A stretch of DNA of 64,000 nucleotides from Chitinophaga cymbidii (GCF_007992715.1 NZ_BKAU01000001.1:2170001-2234000); one strand, 5' to 3'. Counted from the first letter of the stretch, positions 19,106 through 27,354 are shown. Notes: generated from the sequence alone by a model not told the origin. Numbers and translations are program-made.

Positions 19106-20005
19106 TTGACGCAAAAATTCACCTCTTTAATAGAGTTTTTAGAGCGGTTTAAGGACGAAGAAGATTGTAGAGAGTATTTGGTTCAGATGAGGTGGCGGGG
19201 AGTTCCGGAATGTCCACACTGCAAAAGCACGAAAGTTTACGAATACCAATCCCGGCCTATTTACAAATGCCGGGATTGCAACAGACAGTTCCGCGTAACT
19301 ACGGGAACTGTATTTGAAAGTAGCAATCTACCGCTCCGAAAGTGGTTCCTTGCTATGTATCTCCTTTCCTCGAATAAAAAGGGCATTTCCTCCATGCAAT
19401 TAGCGCGGGAATTGAAGATCACGCAGAAATCGGCTTGGTATCTTGCGCATAAGATCAGGGAAATGCTGAATAACAAAGCTGCCCTAAAGAAATTACGCGG
19501 GATTGTAGAGGTTGACGAAACTTATGTAGGAGGTAAACGCCGCGGTTCCAAACGTGGCCGGGGAGCGGAGCATAAAACACCAGTATTCGGAATGCTGGAA
19601 AGAAACGGAACACTCCGCATTATGCCGGTAGAGAAAGTAAACGGGAAAACGTTAAAAGGGCTAATTAGTGGCAATGTCGTACGAGGGTCTACGATCATGT
19701 CAGACGAGTTTAAAGCGTATAACGGGCTAAATAAGTTCTACATACATAAAGTAGTACAGCACGGGATTAAAGAATATGTACGCGGTAATGTACACGTAAA
19801 TTCATTAGAAGGAGCATGGTCACTGCTGAAAAGATCAATCCGAGGCATCTATCACCGCCCTAGCCGGAAATACCTAGATAATTATTGCGGGGAATTTGAA
19901 TTTCGATACAATACACGGAAAAAGTGCATTGAAATGCGATTTACGGAACTGATGAAATGTTCCAAAATCAGGCTCAAACACATTGATATTAGGCGTACAG
20001 GCTAA
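19106..20005 (+). CDS. IS1595-family (ISXO2-like) transposase
   Basis: A protein of 299 residues, full length for the family. An N-terminal zinc ribbon (CPHC-17-CRDCNRQF, about 33-60) and a helix-turn-helix (SSMQLARELKITQKSAWYLA) precede the ISXO2-type catalytic domain: VDETYVGGKRRG (first Asp), IMSDEFKAYNGL (second Asp) and HVNSLEGAWSLLKR (third catalytic Asn/Glu). The start must be the TTG at 19106, because the family's N-terminal helix begins there and no ATG fits. I found no convincing terminal inverted repeats or target duplication, so this may be a solitary or decayed element. The frame is intact. Confidence 0.88.
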   Translation: MTQKFTSLIEFLERFKDEEDCREYLVQMRWRGVPECPHCKSTKVYEYQSRPIYKCRDCNRQFRVTTGTVFESSNLPLRKWFLAMYLLSSNKKGISSMQLARELKITQKSAWYLAHKIREMLNNKAALKKLRGIVEVDETYVGGKRRGSKRGRGAEHKTPVFGMLERNGTLRIMPVEKVNGKTLKGLISGNVVRGSTIMSDEFKAYNGLNKFYIHKVVQHGIKEYVRGNVHVNSLEGAWSLLKRSIRGIYHRPSRKYLDNYCGEFEFRYNTRKKCIEMRFTELMKCSKIRLKHIDIRRTG

Positions 20006-20093
20006 GATTTTCAATTACAGTTTATTGTCCTATTTTTGTCTATACCGGCGGAAGCGGGATGGATATTTATTGTGGTTTGAAAATTAGAGTGTT

Positions 20094-20285
20094 ATGCCAA
20101 AAAGAACAAAAAAGAAACCTAACATGCCAGATGTTACAATTGTACCGGAGGGAAAAGACTTCGATACGATGCTTTTTTTGGCTTTAAATACACCGCCGAT
20201 CAAGAAAAAAGCACCGAAACCACCAAAGAAGAAAGCGGCTAAAAAAGCCGCAAAGCCGGACGACAAGGAAAAAGACGCAGAATAA
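20094..20285 (+). CDS. Small lysine-rich protein, hypothetical
   Basis: A protein of 63 residues. A short ordered-looking N-terminal part (MPDVTIVPEGKDFDTMLFLA) is followed by a lysine/alanine/proline-rich tail (KKKAPKPPKKKAAKKAAKP), which suggests nucleic-acid or membrane-surface binding. It ends 2 bp from the end of the convergent XRE-family gene. No function assigned. Confidence 0.45.
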   Translation: MPKRTKKKPNMPDVTIVPEGKDFDTMLFLALNTPPIKKKAPKPPKKKAAKKAAKPDDKEKDAE

Positions 20286-20287
20286 GT

Positions 20288-20506
20288 CTAAAACTTCATT
20301 AGTTCGCTAGGGTGTACTTTCAACGCATCCGCTAAGGTCACAATAGTAGTAAGGGAAGTATTAGTAGTGCCGCGCTCTATGCGGCTGATATGACTTGGTT
20401 CAATGTCAGCCTCGAAAGCCAGATCGGTTTGTGTCATACCTTTGCCCTCCCTTAACCTTTTCAGATTAGCGCCAAATTTCTTTCTTATTGCCAAGTCCTT
20501 TTCCAC
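20288..20506 (-). CDS. XRE-family helix-turn-helix regulator
   Basis: A protein of 72 residues that is a single HTH_3 domain: LKRLREGKGMTQTDLAFEAD, then IEPSHISRIERG (recognition helix) and TIVTLADALKVHPSELM. This is the size of a stand-alone Cro/C-protein-type repressor. Two palindromes sit about 35-60 bp upstream of its start, in the gap shared with the divergent secreted-protein gene, and are the likely operators. Confidence 0.85.
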   Translation of the reverse strand: MEKDLAIRKKFGANLKRLREGKGMTQTDLAFEADIEPSHISRIERGTTNTSLTTIVTLADALKVHPSELMKF

Positions 20507-20539
20507 GGACGCAATATATAATTGGTATGCATAATAAGT

Positions 20540-20568
20540 CTAGTTGTATAGAACTAGCTCTATAGAGC
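20540..20568. promoter_or_regulatory. Adjacent palindromes, probable XRE operators
   Basis: CTAGTT (20540-20545) and AACTAG (20552-20557) are perfect arms around 6 nt, and the perfect 12-mer GCTCTATAGAGC (20557-20568) abuts them. A Bacteroidota-type -7 box TATATTTG lies at 20580-20587, ahead of the ATG at 20607, so a bound repressor would cover the promoter of that gene. Confidence 0.5.
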
Positions 20569-20606
20569 AATTATTTGTTTATATTTGCTTTATAAATCAA
20601 ACCAAA

Positions 20607-20993
20607 ATGAAAAAAGTAGTTTCTATTGTTCCTATGCTATTATTGGCATGTACTCTTTCATTCGCCCAAGACGCAAAAGGGTTGTCTTTTTATGGTCATT
20701 ATGTAACAGCGCAGTCAATGATAAAATCTGCCATGAAGTATTCCGACCCTGAAAAGATAGCCCTATTCTTAAACGAAGCAAACCGGGCGACAATGAATGC
20801 AAAGGCAATGTTTAATACTGTCAAGAAAAAACTAACAACGAAGGAGGCAAATGATATGGACTTAGCACTAGATTTTTTGCTGAACTGGTCTAATAAGGAG
20901 TATTTCGAGGATCAGGATGTGATGAAAGCAGTGCTATGGTTTAATTTGAATGACACGAAGCAGCAAAAAACCATAGCCAAGCTATTGAAATAA
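20607..20993 (+). CDS. Small secreted/periplasmic protein, hypothetical
   Basis: A protein of 128 residues starting MKKVVSIVPMLLLACTLSFAQ, a clear Sec signal peptide with A-Q cleavage site. The mature part is helical and charged (two helices around KMNAKAMFNTVKKKLTTKE-like sequence), without cysteines. The open frame extends 21 codons upstream, but the signal peptide fixes the start at 20607. It is preceded by a TATATTTG promoter box and followed by a strong terminator, so it is a one-gene unit, probably repressed by the divergent XRE protein. Family not recognised. Confidence 0.65.
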   Translation: MKKVVSIVPMLLLACTLSFAQDAKGLSFYGHYVTAQSMIKSAMKYSDPEKIALFLNEANRATMNAKAMFNTVKKKLTTKEANDMDLALDFLLNWSNKEYFEDQDVMKAVLWFNLNDTKQQKTIAKLLK

Positions 20994-21026
20994 GAAGGGG
21001 ATTTGGATTTATAAAAGAACGGAACT

Positions 21027-21052
21027 AAAGCCTGTCGATTTTGACAGGCTTT
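21027..21052 (+). terminator. Rho-independent terminator
   Basis: AAAGCCTGTC (21027-21036) pairs perfectly with GACAGGCTTT (21043-21052) around a 6-nt loop and runs into a T-tract (TTTTTTT). It ends the unit of the secreted-protein gene. Confidence 0.85.
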
Positions 21053-21075
21053 TTTATTTACAAAAACTTATTAAC

Positions 21076-21237
21076 ATGAATAGAGAAGTAAATGCATGTA
21101 TTATTGCGGCCTTAATCACTCTTATAATTGGCGCGTTACTATATCTATGGTACTTGCGAATAAATAAGTGGCTTAACGAGGACGAAAAGCTGTATAAGGA
21201 ACCCAATAAAAAGGATAAGCATACCCCGCCGGAATAA
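21076..21237 (+). CDS. Small single-span membrane protein (53 residues)
   Basis: An ATG at 21076 opens a 53-codon frame with stop TAA at 21235. One hydrophobic helix (ACIIAALITLIIGALLYLWYL, about 8-27) is followed by a charged tail rich in Lys and Glu. It overlaps the convergent frame at 21145-21393, which also looks membrane-like; one of the two may be spurious. Confidence 0.4.
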   Translation: MNREVNACIIAALITLIIGALLYLWYLRINKWLNEDEKLYKEPNKKDKHTPPE

Positions 21238-21393
21238 AAGGGTGTTTTTCCTGTTTTTAGACATTGTTTTCAAATCTTCACCTGATGGGAATTGACCTAT
21301 AGACACGTCAATTTTAGAGTTTGCTAAAAACATCATTACTACCCCGATGAAATTAAGAATGAAACCGATAATGTTTAATATTGCGATAGTCAT
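21145..21393 (-). CDS. Small two-span membrane protein, hypothetical
   Basis: An 82-residue protein read from MTIAILNIIGF. Two hydrophobic helices (about 2-22 and 57-77, MLILFIGFLIQLFVLVK) flank a polar loop with GQFPSGEDLKTMSKNRKN. A hairpin TCCGCC-GAAG-GGCGGA lies at 21412-21427, just upstream of its start. It overlaps the small plus-strand frame at 21076-21237 by 93 bp. Family not recognised. Confidence 0.45.
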   Translation of the reverse strand: MTIAILNIIGFILNFIGVVMMFLANSKIDVSIGQFPSGEDLKTMSKNRKNTLLFRRGMLILFIGFLIQLFVLVKPLIYSQVP

Positions 21394-21473
21394 TCTTGAA
21401 TATACCAAAAGTCCGCCGAAGGGCGGAAATAAAGAATGGTTATCCAGATTTGTTATTGTAAAATTGCACTAAG

Positions 21474-21698
21474 GTGCGTAAAGTATATAATTACGTTAAA
21501 TATAATAGTATATATGGCGTCAATATCACCACTGCTATTATTACTATTCTTATCCGGACGGGTTTTCTGATCTTTTTATGGCGGAAGGAGATTGCGGATT
21601 ATTTTAGCGTTTCGGGGGAGGTAAAACAACGTGTGCTGATCTTTCTGGTGGTGATCTCCACGATTGCATTGGGTATTTCTTCGCTTCAGTTATTGTAA
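21474..21698 (+). CDS. Possible small membrane protein (GTG start)
   Basis: A 74-residue frame with two hydrophobic segments (about 18-35 and 54-73). The start would be GTG and there is no homology that I recognise. After its stop, 21699-21950 shows no credible gene. Confidence 0.3.
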   Translation: MRKVYNYVKYNSIYGVNITTAIITILIRTGFLIFLWRKEIADYFSVSGEVKQRVLIFLVVISTIALGISSLQLL

Positions 21699-21950
21699 CC
21701 AGCCTACTTCGTACAGGATCGATATCGGAATACAGAAGGATCACTAAGGGTAACGTGGACTTGATGCGGAGATGATCTGCCTTTGATCTGAAGTTGAAAA
21801 ATCCGGGGGATGAGGGCAGGACGGAATATTGAGGCAAGGGAAGGTCTTCCGCAGGGATGCCTGCGGGAAACGGGATGGAAATATGAAGAAGGGAGGGTAT
21901 GACGTTCAATGGATGCTTGTTCACCAAAATCAGCTTTCAGGCGGGATGAG

Positions 21951-22700
21951 CTATTCCCTTTGAATGAGTTGTGGCGTGGGGTTTAGTAATGACTGCAGCC
22001 GTTGCTGTAACGCTTCCTGCTGCGGGTGTTCCGGCTTGTGAAAGATCTCCGCTGTTTTGGGTTCCTTCACCGCCATGATGTCCGCAGCCAGGTATTTCCT
22101 GTTGCCGGAAGCATCTGCTCCGTACATGCCTCTTACCTGCAGGGTCACGATCAATGTTCCTTTACCCGGTACGTCCACGTCCAGCGCCGCGCCCGCGAAT
22201 GCTTCCCGGGGATCGAGCGTGATCAGGGCGGTTTCCGTGCTTACTACTCGGCGTTCCGCGAAATTGATGCGGGTAGCGATCACTTTTACCTCCAGGGCGG
22301 TGATGCCTTTGAGCTGTGACAGCGTTTGCGCGGGAATGTGCAGGATGCCGTCTTGTGACAATATTGGCGCTGCATGGAAGAACCGGTCTACTCCCGTATG
22401 CTGGTTAAAGCGGAAGCCTGCCAGCGGGGCGTTGTTGTTCCTGCCGGCCTTGATCAGCAGCTTGTTGAGCCGGTTGATGTGCGTACCGTCGCAGCGGACA
22501 TCCAGCTCATTTGCAAATGCGCTGCGGATGAGGCGGCTTTTCCTGCTGGCGAAGCCGAAGTGCAGGGCGGCGCGTTTGGTGGCGGCGGTCTGCCGGACGG
22601 TAGCCGGCATGCTGCGGAAATAATGTTTACCGTCCCGGTAATAACCGATCATATTGGCGGCTTTCCCGGTAAAGGTGAATAGTGAAGTTTGCCTTGCCAT
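21951..22700 (-). CDS. Conserved-looking hypothetical protein
   Basis: A protein of 249 residues, not recognised. The N-terminus (MARQTSLFTFTGKAANMIGYY) followed by a basic region (RQTAATKRAALHFGFASRKS) resembles the beginning of secreted or surface beta-rich Bacteroidota proteins without a classic signal peptide. The middle has alternating hydrophobic residues compatible with beta-sandwich strands (TLIVTLQVRGMYGADASG). Codon use matches the GC-rich core genome. Stands alone, 127 bp from the AraC gene. Confidence 0.55.
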   Translation of the reverse strand: MARQTSLFTFTGKAANMIGYYRDGKHYFRSMPATVRQTAATKRAALHFGFASRKSRLIRSAFANELDVRCDGTHINRLNKLLIKAGRNNNAPLAGFRFNQHTGVDRFFHAAPILSQDGILHIPAQTLSQLKGITALEVKVIATRINFAERRVVSTETALITLDPREAFAGAALDVDVPGKGTLIVTLQVRGMYGADASGNRKYLAADIMAVKEPKTAEIFHKPEHPQQEALQQRLQSLLNPTPQLIQRE

Positions 22701-22827
22701 AAAACCTGATTTTGGTTACGGTGTAAAACTGTTTTGGTTGATATGAAGTTAACACTTTTTCAGTGCGAAAGTTCAGGTTTGGTTAAAAGGATTTGTGCCG
22801 CGGTTTTCGCCTGTAGTCCCCCAATTC

Positions 22828-23748
22828 TTAGTTAAACGAAGCCCTGAACTCCAACGGAGAGCAATTTGTTTTTGCTTTGAATAGTTTGCTAAACGATTGT
22901 GGATGCTCAAAGCCCAATTCGTAAGCTATTTCGCTGACGGATAGATCAGTAGTGGATAATTTTTCTTTTGCTTTCTCGATTATTTTGTTGTGTATGTGTT
23001 GCTGCGTGCTTTGCCCGGTCAACAGTTTGAGCAAACTGCTTAAATAACCCGGTGACACATTGAGCGCATCGGCGATGTGCTGAACAGCGGGTAACCCTGC
23101 CGCTGCCGGATTGTTGCTGCTGAAATGGTCATTGAGCAGCTTTTCCAGCCGGTCGAGGACCTGGTGATTGGATATTTTCCTGGTGATGAACTGCCGCTGG
23201 TAAAACCGGTCCGCGTAATTGAGCAAAGTTTCGATCTGGGAGATAATGATATTTTGACTGAACTGGTCAATGTTGGCGTGATACTCCCGCTGTATGTTTT
23301 GAATGATGCCGTTAAGCGTTGTTTCTTCCTGTTCGGAGAGGAATAAGGCCTCGTGCACGGAGTAGTCGAAATACTCGTATTGCCTGATGGCTTTGGCTAA
23401 AGGCGTGTTCCAGAGAAAGTCAGGATGGACCAGCAAGATCCATCCTGAACGTTTCGTATTGGTATCCTGACCTGGATTTACTCTCAGCACCTGGTTGGGC
23501 GCCATAAAGTACATGACCCCTTCATCAAAATCATACTTCTGCTGCCCGTAAAACATTTTGCCTACTCCTCTTTTGATGGAAATAGTATAGAAATCGAACA
23601 CACAGGCCGGCGCATCTTCATCCGCCGCGATATTCATTTCTGAATAGTCTACCACACTTATCAAAGGATGCTTTGGTTGCGGCAGGCCTCTCAAGCGGTG
23701 AAATTCACTGATCGATTTTATTCTTACCGGTTTCTTGTTTGCCATCAT
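22828..23748 (-). CDS. AraC-family transcriptional regulator
   Basis: A protein of 306 residues: an N-terminal ligand-sensing cupin-like domain (about 1-180, with FDFYTISIKRGVGKMFYG) and two C-terminal helix-turn-helix motifs (about 205-305), the second ending DLSVSEIAYELGFEHPQSFS KLFK, the AraC signature. Last gene of the operon DoxX-FolE-NmrA-SDR-AraC, starting 15 bp after the SDR gene ends. It probably regulates that operon through the palindromes upstream of the DoxX and NmrA genes. Either of the first two Met codons could be the start. Confidence 0.9.
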   Translation of the reverse strand: MMANKKPVRIKSISEFHRLRGLPQPKHPLISVVDYSEMNIAADEDAPACVFDFYTISIKRGVGKMFYGQQKYDFDEGVMYFMAPNQVLRVNPGQDTNTKRSGWILLVHPDFLWNTPLAKAIRQYEYFDYSVHEALFLSEQEETTLNGIIQNIQREYHANIDQFSQNIIISQIETLLNYADRFYQRQFITRKISNHQVLDRLEKLLNDHFSSNNPAAAGLPAVQHIADALNVSPGYLSSLLKLLTGQSTQQHIHNKIIEKAKEKLSTTDLSVSEIAYELGFEHPQSFSKLFKAKTNCSPLEFRASFN

Positions 23749-23762
23749 GAATAAGTATTTTT

Positions 23763-24527
23763 TTACAAAGCCTGGCCACCGGAAACTTCCAGCCGCTGGC
23801 CGTTGATCCAGTATGCATCATCGGTACACAAAAACGCTACCACGCCGCCAATATCATCCGGTAAACCTACCCTGCCCAGCGCGGTAAGGTTGGCGATAGT
23901 TGTATTGATCTCTTTATTGTCCCGCGTACGCCCGCCACCGAAATCCGTTTCGATAGCGCCGGGGGCTACTACATTGGCCCGGATCTTCCTGGCGCCCAGT
24001 TCTTTCGCGAAGTAGCGGGTGAGCGTTTCCACCGCTGCTTTCAATGAGCCGTAAACAGAAGAGCCCGGCATGGTTATTCTTGTTAGTCCTGATGAAATAT
24101 TGATAATGCCACCGCCTTCGTTGATGAAAGGCAGGGCTTTCTGTGTCAGGAAAAATACGCCTTTGTAGTGGATATTAAAAATGGCGTCCAGCTGTTCTTC
24201 GGAGGTGTCTGCAACAGGAGAATACAAAGCAGTTCCGGCGTTATTGATCAGGAAGTCGAAATTGGGGCTTCCGGTGTCCGCCTGCAATTGTTCAGTGACC
24301 TGCCTGATGAAGGTGTCGAACAGTTTTATGTTGCCGGTATCCAACTGGAATGCGTAGGCTTTTTGCCCGAGGGATTGAATTTCGTTTACCACTTCATCCG
24401 CTGCTGCTTTGTTGGTGTTATAGGTCAGCACAACATCTATTCCTTTTTTTGCAAGGGCGATGGACATGTTTCTACCTAATCCGCGGCTGCCGCCGGTAAC
24501 TAATGCGATTTTATTTTCTTTGCTCAT
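23763..24527 (-). CDS. Short-chain dehydrogenase/reductase
   Basis: A protein of 254 residues, a classical SDR. NAD(P)-binding TGGSRGLGRNMS (about 9-20), NNAG (about 96), the catalytic Ser in IINISSGLT, and YGSLK (Tyr-x-x-x-Lys) near 158-162. The C-terminus INGQRLEVSGGQAL is typical of the FabG-like group. Flanked 17 bp upstream by the NmrA-like reductase and 14 bp downstream by the AraC regulator. Substrate unknown. Confidence 0.93.
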   Translation of the reverse strand: MSKENKIALVTGGSRGLGRNMSIALAKKGIDVVLTYNTNKAAADEVVNEIQSLGQKAYAFQLDTGNIKLFDTFIRQVTEQLQADTGSPNFDFLINNAGTALYSPVADTSEEQLDAIFNIHYKGVFFLTQKALPFINEGGGIINISSGLTRITMPGSSVYGSLKAAVETLTRYFAKELGARKIRANVVAPGAIETDFGGGRTRDNKEINTTIANLTALGRVGLPDDIGGVVAFLCTDDAYWINGQRLEVSGGQAL

Positions 24528-24544
24528 CTTGTTATGGATTTTAA

Positions 24545-25447
24545 TTATTTATTGTAAGCAGCTGCAAAATCTTTTGCAAAGTCTGTCAGTTTTATTTTTC
24601 CCAATACTGGTCTGTTGCGATAATAGTCTTCATATACTACGCCACTGCGCTGGCTGGCCTGCATTTCCACAAAGCCTTTGGCTACTTCGGCATTCATTCC
24701 CGCGGCCAGCATGCCGTTCAGTAGCTGTTCGTCAGCAATTGCCGTCCATTTCAGGTCCGTTTTTCCGGTCGCTTCGCCCAGTACTTGTGCTATTTCATTA
24801 GGCGACACCTCATCGCTTGCGATATACCTGACCGTTCTGCCGCTGAAGGGCTTTTCCATTTCTTCCGTAATGACGGCGGCAATGTCGAGGGGCGAAACCC
24901 AGGGCTCCTTAACGTCGCCACCATAGTTCGATATAATAGCGCCTTGTTCTTTAATGCTTCTTACAAATGCGAACATATTGGTGTAGAAGCCGACAGGGCG
25001 CATGAATTTGATGGAAACATCTTCGGGCAGTTCTTTCAGCTTATTTTCCGCGTTGTAATGAAACCTGAGGATGCCGTTTCCTTTGTCCATATGGGCGCCA
25101 ATGCTGCTGAGGTGTACTATGCGTTTTACCCCTGATTGCAGTACAGCCTGCTTGTAGTTGCTGCAAATCTCGTCAATAGCGGCGATGTAGTTGAGGTTTT
25201 TGGTAAAGAACCCTCCTGCTGCATCGAGTGTTTCCATTAAATAAACAGCGTCCGCGCCGTTAAAGTTCTTTGTGAGAAATTCCGCGTCTTCGATGCTGCC
25301 GATGGCGGCTTTTGCGCCGAGCGCTTCTATTTCTTTTTGTCTTTCTGGGTTACTGCTGATGACGGTTACGGAATGGCCTTTATGTACTAATGCTTTTGTG
25401 AGTGGTTTGCCGATATTTCCGAGGGAGCCTGTTAGTGTGATTTTCAT
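24545..25447 (-). CDS. NmrA-like NAD(P)-binding oxidoreductase
   Basis: A protein of 300 residues: atypical extended SDR of the NmrA/QOR group. MKITLTGSLGNIGKPLTKAL carries the dinucleotide-binding GxxGxxG, and RIVHLSSIGAHMDKG, KFMRPVGFYTNMF are family landmarks. Such proteins sense or reduce with NAD(P)H; many lack the catalytic Tyr. It lies in the FolE operon, but 145 bp separate it from folE and that gap contains the palindrome AGCATTAATGCT, so it may have an extra promoter. Confidence 0.88.
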   Translation of the reverse strand: MKITLTGSLGNIGKPLTKALVHKGHSVTVISSNPERQKEIEALGAKAAIGSIEDAEFLTKNFNGADAVYLMETLDAAGGFFTKNLNYIAAIDEICSNYKQAVLQSGVKRIVHLSSIGAHMDKGNGILRFHYNAENKLKELPEDVSIKFMRPVGFYTNMFAFVRSIKEQGAIISNYGGDVKEPWVSPLDIAAVITEEMEKPFSGRTVRYIASDEVSPNEIAQVLGEATGKTDLKWTAIADEQLLNGMLAAGMNAEVAKGFVEMQASQRSGVVYEDYYRNRPVLGKIKLTDFAKDFAAAYNK

Positions 25448-25539
25448 TTGCTGCTATTTTTCAATAGCAAAGGTCAGTTATGGGGAATAAGGGGGCGTAG
25501 CCAAATCGGCTTTTATTGTAGCCGAAGATGAGGTGGGTT

Positions 25540-25551
25540 AGCATTAATGCT
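25540..25551. promoter_or_regulatory. Perfect 12-bp palindrome in the folE-NmrA gap
   Basis: AGCATTAATGCT is self-complementary and sits 92 bp upstream of the NmrA-like start. Possible regulator site for an internal promoter. Confidence 0.3.
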
Positions 25552-25591
25552 GCTACAACGGGCATATATCGGGAGCCCCCGGTTCGAAAAA

Positions 25592-26212
25592 TTAAACAGC
25601 CAGCAAACTGACCAGTTTGCTGTAACCGGATTCCGAAACAAAGTGCCCATGCAAGCTGTTGGTCACGGTCGTGCATCCTGTGTGGTTAACGCCCCTGGAG
25701 GCAACACACAGATGTTCGGCCTTGACGATTACGGCAACGTCTTCTATTTGCATGGTACGTTTCAGGTATTCGGCGATCTGTATCGTTAGCCTTTCCTGTA
25801 CTTGTGGCCGTTTGGATAGATAGTGGGTTATCCGGTTCAATTTTGAAAGTCCTATTACTTCGCCTTTGGATATATAGGCTATATGAACCTTGCCGATAAT
25901 TGGAACAAAGTGGTGCTCACAATATGTAAACAGGGGAATATCCTTTTCCAATACCATTTCATTGTATTTGAACCTGTTTTTAAACAAGGTAATAGCAGGT
26001 TCGTTTGCCGGGTCTAAGCCGGCAAACGCTTCATTAACAAACATTTTTGCTACGCGCATCGGCGTATCTTTCAGGCTGTCGTTTTCGAGATCGAGCCCAA
26101 GGGTAACCATGATTTTATGGAAATGATACCTGATTGCTTCTATTCTTTCTTCCGTGGTCAGGCTTATTGCCTCCGTGTCAAGTAGTGCCTTTTCTTCTAC
26201 AATCGTCCGCAT
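25592..26212 (-). CDS. folE: GTP cyclohydrolase I (FolE type)
   Basis: A protein of 206 residues, normal length. The family core is present: KDTPMRVAKMFVNEAF, the zinc/active site FTYCEHHFVPIIGKVHIAYI (Cys-Glu-His-His), IGLSKLNRI and AEHLCVASRGV with the second zinc cysteine. The reaction opens GTP to dihydroneopterin triphosphate, for folate, biopterin or queuosine-type precursors. It is placed 3 bp after the DoxX-like gene and before two reductases, so it may be a second copy serving pterin production in this operon rather than housekeeping folate synthesis. The C-terminus after ASRGV (NHTGCTTVTNSLHG) deviates from the common form but keeps the Thr-Val-Thr strand. Confidence 0.92.
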   Translation of the reverse strand: MRTIVEEKALLDTEAISLTTEERIEAIRYHFHKIMVTLGLDLENDSLKDTPMRVAKMFVNEAFAGLDPANEPAITLFKNRFKYNEMVLEKDIPLFTYCEHHFVPIIGKVHIAYISKGEVIGLSKLNRITHYLSKRPQVQERLTIQIAEYLKRTMQIEDVAVIVKAEHLCVASRGVNHTGCTTVTNSLHGHFVSESGYSKLVSLLAV

Positions 26213-26215
26213 TCT

Positions 26216-26590
26216 TTACTTTTTTTGTTCATTATAGATTTTGGTCAGCTGCGCAAGAACATAGGCGCCGACGGCCATAACCAGGTCCCGAACAGCTACA
26301 TCAAAGTAATGGCCGCTTATTATCAATTGAAGCGCGATGCATGTCAGCCAGGCCATCACGATATATGCGCCTACGAGCGGGCGTAAGAGTACGAGAACCC
26401 CGGCAATGATCTCAATAACACCAACAATCTTCATAAATATGAAGGAGTCAAAGGGGATCATATGTTGAATTTGACCAACGTAATCAGTCCAATGAGTAAG
26501 AACATTGGTAAATTTGTCAAGCCCCGCTACGATTGGAACCACACCGAAAGTCACCTTCAGCACGGTCTGGAGTTGTTTGATAGTTGCCAT
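26216..26590 (-). CDS. DoxX-like small membrane protein
   Basis: A protein of 124 residues with four hydrophobic segments; the pattern VVPIVAGLDKFTNVLTHW followed by MKIVGVIEIIAGVLVLLRP is that of the DoxX/DoxD-like family. These are small inner-membrane proteins often encoded next to redox genes. First gene of the minus-strand operon; the 122-bp gap to the divergent sigma gene carries a strong palindromic site. Confidence 0.75.
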   Translation of the reverse strand: MATIKQLQTVLKVTFGVVPIVAGLDKFTNVLTHWTDYVGQIQHMIPFDSFIFMKIVGVIEIIAGVLVLLRPLVGAYIVMAWLTCIALQLIISGHYFDVAVRDLVMAVGAYVLAQLTKIYNEQKK

Positions 26591-26632
26591 GACGTATTAG
26601 TTTTGGTATATTGGTTAGAGCAATGACCGGAT

Positions 26633-26689
26633 AAAAGGTTACAGATTCAATTGATTTTTATTGAAAGCCGGTAAAGGTTGTAACCTTTT
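26633..26689. promoter_or_regulatory. Palindromic operator with an upstream third half-site between DoxX and sigma genes
   Basis: AAAGGTT-GT-AACCTTT (26673-26688) is a perfect 7-bp palindrome. A further half-site AAAAGGTTACA at 26633-26643 is the exact inverted match of TGTAACCTTTT at 26679-26689. The layout fits a dimeric regulator binding cooperatively over both divergent promoters. Candidate regulators are the AraC protein of the operon or the second ECF sigma system. Confidence 0.6.
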
Positions 26690-26712
26690 GATTAAAGTTT
26701 CATCTAAATATT

Positions 26713-27354
26713 ATGGCAGGACAGACGAAAGCGATTCCGATTCAACTTTCTGATGAGGAACTTATTTTAAGAATACTGACGGGTGAGAAGCGGCTGTTTG
26801 AGCAGCTTATCCGGAAGTATAATCAACGGTTATACCGTATTGGCATGTCTATCCTTGAAAGCGAACCGGAGGTGGAAGATGCGATGCAAACCACCTACAT
26901 CAATGCTTATGAGCATCTATCCGGCTTCGAGGGACGTTCTTCATTCGGTACATGGCTGACGCGTATTATGTTAAATCAATGCTATGGGCAGAAACGAAAG
27001 GCCGCATACCGCTTATCTCATCATGTACAACTGGCTAATTCAGCAGATATGAATACTCCGGCAAATGAAATAGTAAATAAAGAGCTGGGCCGTGTGCTGG
27101 AACATGCCATTACCCGGCTACCGGAAAAATACCGGCTCGTTTTTGTATTGCGGGAATTGGAAGAATTGTCAGTGCGTGAGGCCGCTGGAGTGCTCGGCAT
27201 TAACGAAACAAATATAAAGGTCCGCTTAAACAGGGCAAAGATTATGTTGCGGCAGAACCTTGGTGAGTATATGAAAGACCAGGTTTATGGGTTTCATCTT
27301 TCAAAATGTGACGTTATTGTAAGTAAGGTTATGAGGCATCTTCAGCTTGTGTGA
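26713..27354 (+). CDS. ECF-type RNA polymerase sigma factor
   Basis: A protein of 213 residues. Region 2 (about 30-95): LFEQLIRKYNQRLYRIGMSI, EVEDAMQTTYINAYEHL, FGTWLTRIMLNQCY. Region 4 (about 130-185): LPEKYRLVFVLRELEELSV, NETNIKVRLNRAKIML. The C-terminal 20 residues (DQVYGFHLSKCDVIVSKVM) form an extra tail containing a Cys. No anti-sigma gene follows, unlike the SusC-linked sigma. It is divergent from the DoxX-FolE operon and shares its palindromic control region. Confidence 0.9.
   Translation: MAGQTKAIPIQLSDEELILRILTGEKRLFEQLIRKYNQRLYRIGMSILESEPEVEDAMQTTYINAYEHLSGFEGRSSFGTWLTRIMLNQCYGQKRKAAYRLSHHVQLANSADMNTPANEIVNKELGRVLEHAITRLPEKYRLVFVLRELEELSVREAAGVLGINETNIKVRLNRAKIMLRQNLGEYMKDQVYGFHLSKCDVIVSKVMRHLQLV

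Noticed and set aside
19060..20060. Terminal inverted repeats of an IS1595 element
   Set aside because: CTATTTTTG occurs on both sides, but as a direct repeat; no inverted termini or target duplication could be matched by eye.
21699..21950. Possible gene in the gap before the 249-residue protein, including a minus frame at 21604-21927
   Set aside because: Composition is irregular, no start signal or domain; I see nothing here that can be supported.
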